Shown here one piece after another: positions 54,528 to 62,406 of a stretch of DNA of 64,000 bases. Position 1 is the first letter of the stretch. Every line of letters starts with the position of its first letter. The position numbers were made by a program, and so were the translations under genes. The notes beneath the pieces were generated by a model. That model did not search any database. It saw only the letters and a list, made by a program, of their open reading frames with translations, and had not been told where the DNA came from. Where the stretch lies: the NCBI GenBank assembly GCA_033557465.1, contig CM066033.1, positions 1,352,879,834 to 1,352,943,833 on the forward strand. The letters run 5' to 3'. Source of the stretch: Ichthyophis bannanicus (Eukaryota > Chordata > Amphibia > Gymnophiona > Ichthyophiidae).

Positions 54528-56240
54528 ATGGAGCCTTCTTCTCCCAAGAAGTGCCTTAACTGTGGAAATACAGTTTTCTTTTTAGACTCCAATAACTGGT
54601 GTCTAACCTGTTTGGGTCCTGACCCTTTCCCTCCGGAGCCATTAGGCTACATTTTTATGAGAAGACATTTTCCATTTCGAGTTTCCCTCGATACCGAGTT
54701 CCCTTCCAGTGTCAGGGCACCGACCATTTCTTCTCTACAGGATCAGGTAACCCACAAACAGTCTGTTAAGACTAGCCAATCCTTGAGTGGTAGGTCTCAT
54801 GCCAAGCATGATGATGGCTCCGGCCTTGCCCTCAAGACCCTATTGGCTTCAAAACCCTGGCAGGAGTCTTCGGTCTCCAAAGCCTTTCAGGGGTTTCAGG
54901 TTGTTCCTGGGGCTCACCCCTCACAGAACATACCTGAGCCATGCTCGGTGGTGGCATCCGCTTCGAGTGGTACCGATACCCCGGCATCGGCACCGGTGTT
55001 GAGTGATTCACTCTTCGCCAGGGATCGCCATCTGGCATCCTCGGTACCTTCGCGACCGATTGATACGTCCCAGATTGACTTTCCCGTATCTGAGCCATGC
55101 TCGGTGGTGGCATCCGCATTGAGCGGTACCGATACCCCGGCATCGGCACCGGTGTTGAGTGATTCACTCTTCGCCAGGGATCGCCATCTGGAGTCCTCGG
55201 TACCTTCGGGACCGATCGATATGTCCCAGATTGCCTTTCCACTATCAACAGCATCGCCGATACCACCACCGACGTCGGTACCCTCTAGACATGCATCGAT
55301 AGACTCGCTCCCTTCGATGCTGAGTCTGGAATCGATATCTAGTCTAGAAGACTGGGTACCGACGCGTCTCGGAACTGACCCTTATCGATTCCAGATATGC
55401 AGTACCGAGGATACTCACCAGGGGTTTCTGGTTGCCTCGGTACCGCTTGAGCAGCCTCCGATGACTACTTCGATGGCGTTATCGCCTCCGATTCCGGCAC
55501 AGCTACCGGTATCGGTATCGATGTCGGTTCCTGCAGTAACATCGGGACCAGCCACTTCCATGCTTTTTTCACCATCGCTCCTTTCTATACCTAGTTTGGA
55601 GTCGATACCTGGCATGGACGATGCAGTACTGACTGTCTCAAATCGTGACTGCCAGTACCAGTATCCATCTAGTGGGGCTCTTCTTCTGCACCGGACCAGT
55701 ACATCCTCTGGTGCTCAGGCTGCTCCTTCAACCTTATCCTGCCCAAGGATAGTTCCCATTGGAGATCCCTCTTTTCAGAAATTTCTCCTTGACATGGCAA
55801 CATTTCTTGCTATTCCTATCCCTGGCTGTGATCCTACTCGAGGCTCTCCTGCAGAAGAGGAAAATATAATGCTTCCTTTACATCATTCTTTGCAGGATCT
55901 TCTTCTGAGAATAGGGGAATCACCTTTAAGGGTTCCCTCACCTTCTACAGCAACTGATGTTCTGTATCAGGTGCCTCCCTCTCCAGGGTTTCAAAAAACT
56001 CAACTTCCCCATCATTCCATTGTAGTGGAATCAGCAATGAGGAAGGTAAAAAGCAAGAAGAAGCATTCTTCTTATCCGCCAGGTCGTGCATCTAAAGCAC
56101 TTGATGCCTTTGGACGTCAAACCTTCCAAACATCTATGCTGGCATCAAGGATTATCTCTTATATATTTTATATGAGTCTTATCTCTCCAGGAGGTCACAA
56201 AGAAATTATCTCTTTTGACTCCTTTTCTATCAGATCCTAA
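54528..56240 (+). CDS. DIRS gag-like protein, copy 4, 570-codon intact ORF
   Basis: The start is the first Met after the left repeat (MEPSSPKKC). Residues about 8-40 form the Cys knuckle CLNCGN...WCLTCLGPD. The middle is Ser/Thr/Pro-rich and includes a 52-residue tandem duplication beginning EPCSVVASASSGTD and EPCSVVASALSGTD (about residues 140-245). The conserved core lies near the end: VLYQV, then PGFQKTQLPHHSIVVESAM (about residues 485-510) and LDAFGRQTFQTSML. A stop follows in a region that still matches gag in another frame (56242-56690, with a TGA near 56353), so the C-terminus with the basic tail is lost or needs a frameshift. Confidence 0.82.
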   Translation: MEPSSPKKCLNCGNTVFFLDSNNWCLTCLGPDPFPPEPLGYIFMRRHFPFRVSLDTEFPSSVRAPTISSLQDQVTHKQSVKTSQSLSGRSHAKHDDGSGLALKTLLASKPWQESSVSKAFQGFQVVPGAHPSQNIPEPCSVVASASSGTDTPASAPVLSDSLFARDRHLASSVPSRPIDTSQIDFPVSEPCSVVASALSGTDTPASAPVLSDSLFARDRHLESSVPSGPIDMSQIAFPLSTASPIPPPTSVPSRHASIDSLPSMLSLESISSLEDWVPTRLGTDPYRFQICSTEDTHQGFLVASVPLEQPPMTTSMALSPPIPAQLPVSVSMSVPAVTSGPATSMLFSPSLLSIPSLESIPGMDDAVLTVSNRDCQYQYPSSGALLLHRTSTSSGAQAAPSTLSCPRIVPIGDPSFQKFLLDMATFLAIPIPGCDPTRGSPAEEENIMLPLHHSLQDLLLRIGESPLRVPSPSTATDVLYQVPPSPGFQKTQLPHHSIVVESAMRKVKSKKKHSSYPPGRASKALDAFGRQTFQTSMLASRIISYIFYMSLISPGGHKEIISFDSFSIRS

Positions 56241-56690
56241 GGCTGCAGACTATTCCTTGCTTCTTAGTCATAGCCAGAATATCTCTTGGTTTCTTTCTCA
56301 TGCTTCTCTAGACTCTTTTGAGTCTGTTAGCAGATCCTCTGCTATTGCCATATGAGCACGTCATAGAGCCTGGCTCCAGGCTTCAGACTTGAGCAGATGG
56401 GCACAACACATACTGGGTAATTCTCCTTGTACTGGAGAAAATCTCTTCAATAAGGAGGCTTTACGTCAGGTTGCTCATTGCTCCACTGACTTCCCTGGTT
56501 CTGGGGACCATCCTAAGCCGCCGCCTTCCCCAGGAGGTAGGAAATGTCCTACCAAACCTTCTTTCCCTAAGAAAAGAAGGTTTCACTCTTCTCCTGCCCA
56601 TCATCCCGATGTACCCAAGCAGGGGACACCTCGTCTTGGTCTGAAGAATCTAAACTCTAACCAGTCTGAACATACCCAGCAACCATAGGT
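56241..56690 (+). pseudogene. DIRS gag C-terminal part, copy 4, out of frame
   Basis: Contains RSSAIAI-like and RRAWLQA-like codons with a TGA near 56353, then WAQHILGNSPCTGENLFNKE (56403-56460) and the Lys/Pro-rich tail KPSFPKKRRFHSS (56550-56590), which match the ends of copies 1 and 3. The frame differs from the 570-codon ORF upstream. Confidence 0.75.
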
Positions 56691-58093
56691 TCCTAAAGGT
56701 TGCAACCTACAGTTAACCTCTTCTTAGCAGAAGTTTGTTCACTGTTTTTTTCTTTAAAGCTCTACACATGGCTTGCTTTCTTCAGGATGTACTGAGCTGT
56801 CAGGATATTCTTGTCTATGGGTTACAGATTTCTCCTCTTCTTCCTTCCAAGAAGAGAAGTTAACTACTATCCCATGATAGTTTCTGTCCCAACATGAACA
56901 TTTTTTTCTTCAGCTGACTCACCATATGGTAAGTCACCCTTCAGTTCCTGTTCTTCTACCCTCTCATCCCGGTTTTTCTCCTGAATGAGTGGTACCATAC
57001 TGTACACCTCTCATTTCAGTGTAGAGTTTTTTCTTTGACTAAATTCTCTGGACAGTTTATCAGACAGGGACAGGACTATTTCCTCTCCCTTTGTCTGTTC
57101 TCTCTGTGTTTCACAGGAAGATTCTCTCTGCTGTCTCTTTCAGTTGCTGTTCATGCAGGAGTTCCAGTGATTCATCTACTGGTACTTTCCCACAAGTTTC
57201 CAGTCTGTCTAGCCTTAGTAGTGATTCCAAGATAGTCCTCATCTATCTTGGATAATCCTACTCACTTCAGGCTTCTCACATTATCTTCTTTCTGGCCATC
57301 TCCATTTCCTTGGATGTGGCAACACAGCTGACCTACAGTCAGTTTTCTCTCCTAATTCTCCTGCATAATGCTCTCTTCAATCTTCAGAGAAGCTTTCTAC
57401 TATGGGCCTTGCTAGAGAGCATTGATCTTTGTCTCTGATGGCAATTCTATATAGTAGAAAAGGCTTATCAGTCATTTTCCATGACTGTGAGGGTTCTCCA
57501 CACCCTCTTGTCTCCTGTTATAATACAGGATATAAGCTTTTTCTGCGTGAATGTCCAAGGAGTTTCCCAATCCTGCAGGAATATGCTCTTTTTTCCTTAC
57601 AGCTTGCCCTCATGCTATCCTACTCCTCATGGACAGCACATATTCTACTAGTAACGCATGATACCCCTGTGTCCCTCCAGTGGGTCATCCTGGTATCTCC
57701 TTCTATGCGTTTTTCTGTCCATTTACCATGTCAGAGTTCTACAAAACTCAGGACTTGCTGTTTACAGACTGATATTCTCCTCTGTTTTTTCACGCAACCA
57801 TCTGGGTTATTTCACTGGATAGCGTTCCTGTACCATTTTAGCCAGGAGGAATAGGTTCTCTATATATCTTCTCAAGTAGGTTCCACCTTCTTGTTGTTAG
57901 ATGAATCTTTTTCCTTCACATCTCTCATGTGAATGTTCTTATGGGCATATCTCTATCTGCTTGCTTGCAGACATGTATCTTCAAACATACATGTTAAGTA
58001 TGTATATATCTCTATATGCTTCTATAGATACATATGTCTGTAAGCTGTGTGTGCATATGTTATGCCCCTATATATACATATATATATATATAT

Positions 58094-58137
<44 letters not shown>

Positions 58138-58149
58138 ATATATATATAT

Positions 58150-58213
<64 letters not shown>

Positions 58214-58940
58214 ATATATATATATATGTGTGTATTTCTCGAGTTGCTTCCTTATAAGTAGATATGTATTTACATACTATCTCCCTAACTGTCTATGCTA
58301 TAAGGTTCCAGACAGTGGGCTTACATATGTTCATACTGTCCCTCAGTATGTCAGGGATATTATGCACACAACCACCACTGTGGTACTGACAGCTTCCACT
58401 TTACTCTAGGTCTCGCTATCCCTGAAGCACCATGCTTTAATATCTTTCCTATCTCTCACCAGCTAGGAAAGACGGTCAGATCCTCAGTAGTTCTGAGGTT
58501 TTAGCCCTTCACACATCTGTCCTCCCTGGGAATAGGGTTTTTTCCCATACCCCTTCTTCCCTCCAGGACTGGGCTTCTTGTTCAAATCGGTCAGTCTTCC
58601 TCTTTTACTCCTAATTGTTAATGACTCTGTAGCTAAAAGAGTTTTTCAGCTTTTTCCCATAAAGCTTTCCACTGAAGACTTGCCGTTTTTATACTACCCC
58701 AGTTGACACCTGGGTCTCCTGCCAATTCCAGATTTGGACCTTCACCTTCACTGCCGTGAGTTCACCTTAAGGATTCCTCTACTGAATCTCCAGTAGACTC
58801 CATCAACCTCTCTTCTTCCTACAATCCAGTAGGTAAGGTCCATAATGTGATTGTTCATTGAATAATTTTAATGCTACTTATCATACATACCAAGGACTCC
58901 TCTCCTGTAGTCCTTTGGTTCGCTGTTTTTTCTTACAGCT
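56691..58940 (+). other. DIRS copy 4 interior without recognised domains
   Basis: Pyrimidine-rich sequence standing where RT, RNase H and recombinase should be. I searched for YLDD, the SARR box and HxxR motifs in three plus frames and saw none. Short open frames (such as 57429-57854) have no family motif. It contains a dinucleotide microsatellite at 58070-58232. Confidence 0.55.
58070..58232. repeat. (TA)n microsatellite with CA-containing breaks
   Basis: Long TA runs broken twice by ACACACA and by CC. The overlapping open frames of Ile, Tyr and Thr are artefacts of this repeat. Confidence 0.97.
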
Positions 58941-59066
58941 CCTCTCTTTTCAACTCCTACCCTCCATTCCTCATGGGATGCCGGAGATCCATGTGTGGGA
59001 AGTGCAGTCCTGATCCAGGGACACGCATTTTATGGGATCTCCCCCTGGCATCTATAGCTAGGGAGT

Positions 59067-59165
59067 CCCCATATGTGAAGACTCATTCCTGCTTGTTCCT
59101 GGAGATAGCATAGTTACTTACCTGTAACAGGTGATCTCTGGGAACAGCAGGAATAATTCTTCACA
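59067..59165 (+). repeat. DIRS copy 4 internal complementary region
   Basis: Complement of the left terminus (CCCCATATGTGAAG to CTTGTTCCTGGAG), the shared ATA, then complement of the right terminus (GCATAGTTACTTACCTGTAA). Same organisation as 51716-51822. Confidence 0.92.
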
Positions 59166-59249
59166 ACTCACCCACCTCCCCTAGGAGTTGTATCTCTCTA
59201 TCTATCTTCCTTTCCTCTTTCTCTCTCTCTTTGTCTCAGCTATGAAACT

Positions 59250-59440
59250 CAACTGAGGAGAGACAGTTGGAAAGGCGGGAAGGCAGCACGCAGGCACTGT
59301 GGGATGCTCCCAAAAGCTTTCTGATTGGACGCTGGGGAGCGTTCCCGCGCAGGCTCCGTCGGTACCGACGTACCCATATGTGAAGACTTATTCCTGCTGT
59401 TGCCAGAGATCACCTGTTACAGGTAAGTAACTGTGCTATT
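59250..59440 (+). repeat. DIRS copy 4 right inverted terminal repeat with extension
   Basis: Pairs with 54156-54325 and then extends by about 30 bases (ATCACCTGTTACAGGTAAGT, then AACTGTGCTAT). CAGGTAAGT at 59421-59429 is a perfect match to the 5' splice-site consensus. Confidence 0.88.
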
Positions 59441-59906
59441 TCCGCATATCACTCCTGAATCTATCTCCCTTCACCCTCATCCCATGTCCTCTCGTAGCAG
59501 AACTTGCTTTCAATTGAAAGAGGCTCTCTCCCTGAACATTTATGCCACGGAGGTATTTAAACATCTCAATCATATCACCTCTATCCCGCCTTTCCTCTAA
59601 GGTGTACATATTAAGATCCTTCAGTCTGTCCTCATATGCTTTATAATGAAGACCACTAATCATTTTAGTAGCAGCCCTCTGCACCGACTCCATCCTGTTC
59701 ACATCTTTTTGAAGGTGCGGTCTCCAGAATTGCACACTATACTCCAAATGAGGTCGCACCAAAGACTTATACAGAGGCATTATCACCTCCTTTTTTCTGC
59801 TAGCCATTCCTCTCCGTATGCACCCAAGCATCCTTCTAGCTTTTGCCATCGCCTTTTCTACCTGTTTAGCTACTTTAAGATCATCAGACACAACCACGCT
59901 CTTCTT
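59441..59906 (-). pseudogene. CR1 ORF2 C-terminus (minus), segment 2 of the split CR1
   Basis: An open minus-strand frame of about 150 codons with LKVAKQVEKAMAKARRMLGC, VRPHLEYSVQFWRPHLQ and FKYLRGINVQGESLFQLK. It is interrupted on the right by the L1-like element (with the 15-bp duplication 59892-59906) and on the left by DIRS copy 4. The frame itself is clean, so the CR1 was young when split. Confidence 0.9.
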
Positions 59907-60379
59907 TTTTTCTTTTTTTTTTTTTTTTAAACGTTTATTTTCATTTTACAACAAACAAAGTAACAACACACCAAAAGAAACAAATACACACATACAATAA
60001 AGAAAGCAACCCCAATTACCCCCCACCCCAATGCTTCTTCTCTAAGCTGATAAGAATCATCATATGAGCGCTTACATACAACAATTATTGTACATCAAAC
60101 AAACAGAAGTAGAATCTATGATACCGGATGAGCATGTGACAAAGATTAATACAGAATCAAACAGTCAACTGAGAGCATTGAAATTTTGAACATAATCGTT
60201 GAGCGTCTTCTAGCCAGACCAATAGGGAATAATTGAACGGAAGAGGCAGCCATACTAGGTATTTGCACATATTTACAATAAAGACAGATATATTTCACCA
60301 TTCAATAGAACTCAAAAGAGCTATTTTCCCAATATTTCGTGATTAAGGAAATAGGAAATAGCAATACCCAGCATAAAGG

Positions 60380-60840
60380 CTAGAAGAAATAAGCCAATTT
60401 AGGAAGAGAGGGGAACCCCGCAACTAAGAGGAGCCCCACGGACCTCCGAAAAAGGGGAATCCGGAAAATATAAACGACCCCAGACCCGACTCCAGTAATA
60501 CTGTAATGCGGGACATTCATAGACCAAAGGCCACATGGCATGCCCAGCATCAAGCGCACTGGATGGCATTTCAGTAATAAGAGCATACATAAGGCCATAC
60601 AACAAAGTCAAACATTCTGAGAAAGGAACATGATGGCGCACAGAGTTGCGCAATGTCCCACATATCAACTATAAATGACTGTACACACGATATGATAGAA
60701 AATAAGCCAAAGAAAAATCATGAAGCGCCCAATATAACAATAGAAGCACCGAAGTGCCTTAGAGAAGAAGCAAAACCCCAGAAATTACAGGCGACCTGAT
60801 GTCTGCGGGGTGAAACCCCAGAGAAGGCCTAAATTGAAGC
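60380..60840 (-). pseudogene. L1-like ORF2 C-terminal remnant
   Basis: Encodes a segment with HHVPFSECLTLLYGL and then WPLVYECPALQYYWSRVWG, the Cys-containing C-terminal motif of L1/Tx1 ORF2 (compare WGCPKVQDLW near position 130). Everything upstream in ORF2 is deleted. The deletion junction lies between about 60840 and 60900. Confidence 0.75.
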
Positions 60841-60888
60841 ATATAACCGGTATAGCTGTGCGTGCACCGAATCCAACCGAGGTGCACA

Positions 60889-61842
60889 TCATGGAGGAAA
60901 AGGAGACCAAGAGAAGTAGATATAAAAGAAAGGAAGGTCCAGGCAGTCTCTATTCCAGGCAATGAGCACCGCGCCGGGCCATTCAAAATGGCGGGCAGTT
61001 CCAGCGGAGTCTATCCGAATTGTGGACTTAGCGCGGTTATGGAGAGTCACTCTGAGCTTCGCTGGATATAAGAGGCCAAAGCGAGCCTGTAACCGTTGAA
61101 GTCTAGGACGAAAAGCAAGGAGTCCCTTCCGCCGGTCAGCTGTGGATTTTGCCAAGTCGGGGAAGAAAGAGACTTTATGATCGTCAAACTGCAGATGTTG
61201 CATCACCCGGGCGGCTTTGAGAATTTGCTCAACTTGCTGATACCTCAGCAAACGGAAGATAATGGGCCGGGGGGTCGTCCGATTGAGTGCGATGTTAGTA
61301 GGAGCACGATATGCTCGGTCAATTTCCAGATCTCTGCAAAAGGTAATCTTCAGCAAGGAAGGGAGAGTTTTGACCAGAAATTCTCTGATATCTCCTGCTT
61401 CCGCCCCCTCTGGAACTCCTATGAGCCTTACATTATTGCGACGAGCACGATTATTGCAATCCTCTAACTCTTTTTGAAGATTCTGTATGTGACGCTCAGC
61501 CTTGTCCAGGTTCACCAAGCGCACCGCGTGCGAATCGAGGACCCCCGCCATATTGTCCAGCCGTAGTGAAAGACCTTCAAGCCGGTCCTGAAGTATACCG
61601 AAATCTTCTCGCATGGCTCGGAGCGCTTCTCCGTTGGATTGTACCAGTTCCTTCACACCACGTATTTCCTCCAGGATCTCCTGTTGCATTTCGGGGCTTA
61701 CCCGAAGTGGAACCATCTTTAGTGGGGAAGACAACTCTGTTTTGGAACGTTTTCCATGCGAAGAAGAGGGAGACCCGAAGTCCAAGCGCACTGGTTTGTG
61801 GATCGCCATTCCCCCCAAGGCACCCCGGTAAGTTCGGTGCAA
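60889..61842 (-). CDS. L1/Tx1-like ORF1 protein, intact 317-codon ORF
   Basis: The first Met is at 61842; a second Met 12 codons in (MAIHKP) has a comparable context and could be the true start. Residues about 50-140 form a long coiled coil (EILEEIRGVKELVQSNGEAL, LEGLSLRLDNMAGVLD). RRNNVRLIGVPEG (about 149-161) begins the RRM. The C-terminal domain holds RPIIFRLLRYQQVEQILKAA and the basic RRKGLLAFRPRLQRLQAR, and ends after LRVTLHNRAKSTIRID. This order is that of L1 ORF1 (Transposase_22). It could still be translated if the element is transcribed. Confidence 0.88.
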   Translation of the reverse strand: MHRTYRGALGGMAIHKPVRLDFGSPSSSHGKRSKTELSSPLKMVPLRVSPEMQQEILEEIRGVKELVQSNGEALRAMREDFGILQDRLEGLSLRLDNMAGVLDSHAVRLVNLDKAERHIQNLQKELEDCNNRARRNNVRLIGVPEGAEAGDIREFLVKTLPSLLKITFCRDLEIDRAYRAPTNIALNRTTPRPIIFRLLRYQQVEQILKAARVMQHLQFDDHKVSFFPDLAKSTADRRKGLLAFRPRLQRLQARFGLLYPAKLRVTLHNRAKSTIRIDSAGTARHFEWPGAVLIAWNRDCLDLPFFYIYFSWSPFPP

Positions 61843-61944
61843 AATATTAGGTTTATGCAGATATTAAGTCAGGATTCTGAGTAGGCCCCTCGGGAGCTTC
61901 AGCGCGAAGCGTCTAACCCGCTGGACATCAGGCTCCGCCCCCCC

Positions 61945-62406
61945 AACCACGCTCTTCTTAAGTGGACAAAAGTACTTCACCCCCTATACTATATTGCTCC
62001 TTTGGATTTCTGCAGCCCAAATGCATGACCTACATTTTTTAACATTAAATCCCAGCTGCCAAATTCTAGACCATTCTTCAAGCTTAGCTAGATCCCTCCT
62101 CATATTATCTACCACTTCCTGGGTGTCTACTCTATTGCAGATTTTGGTATCATCCGCAAAGAGGCAAACCTTACCTGAAAGCCCTTCCACTATATCACTA
62201 ACAAAGATGTTAAAAAGAATCGGACCAAGGACAGATCCCTGGGGCACACCACTGATAACATCCTTCTCCTCAGAGTGAGCTCCATTTACTTGTACTCTTT
62301 GTTGCCTCCCACCCAACCAATTTCTAACCCAAGCAGCAACTTTAGTGTCCATCCCTAGGGTGCTCAGTTTGTTTATAAGTCGCCTGTGAGGAACAGTGTC
62401 AAAGGC
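61945..62406 (-). pseudogene. CR1 ORF2 reverse transcriptase (minus), segment 3 of the split CR1
   Basis: A minus-strand open frame carrying FDTVPHRRLINKLSTLG, GVPQGSVLGPILFNIFVSDI, the catalytic FADD in CLFADDTKICNRV, and LGFNVKKC. It continues the frame of 59441-59906 across the L1-like insertion. It is cut at AAAGGC|TAT (62407) by DIRS copy 5, so the 5' part of this CR1 lies beyond the window if the copy is complete. Confidence 0.92.

Larger units (their letters stand above)
54153..59440 (+). mobile_element. DIRS-type element, copy 4: both ends, gag, but no RT or recombinase
   Basis: It has a left terminal repeat (from 54156, CTCCAGGAACAAGCAGGAAT), a long gag ORF, about 2.2 kb without recognised domains, a short relic of the region after the recombinase, the internal complementary region and the right repeat. 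TAT is present at both junctions (54153-54155, 59438-59440), and the antisense CR1 reads across the insertion as GAAATAT|TTCCGC. It lacks RT, RNase H and recombinase, so it could move only with help in trans. Confidence 0.9.
59907..61944 (-). mobile_element. Internally deleted L1/Tx1-like element, 15-bp TSD, poly-A
   Basis: The direct repeat AACCACGCTCTTCTT flanks it (59892-59906 and 61945-61959). On the minus strand it has a 5' UTR from 61944, an intact ORF1 (60889-61842), then directly the last part of ORF2 (about 60380-60840) and a poly-A tail (poly-T at 59907-59928 on the plus strand). The endonuclease and RT are missing. It sits inside a CR1 and is distinct from the L1-like LINE at 1-5916. 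Confidence 0.93.

Noticed and set aside
57901..58409. Three overlapping open frames of Ile, Tyr and Thr
   Set aside because: They translate a (TA)n/(CA)n microsatellite.
59646..60000. Plus-strand frame ending in a Phe run
   Set aside because: It is antisense CR1 running into the poly-T of the L1-like element.
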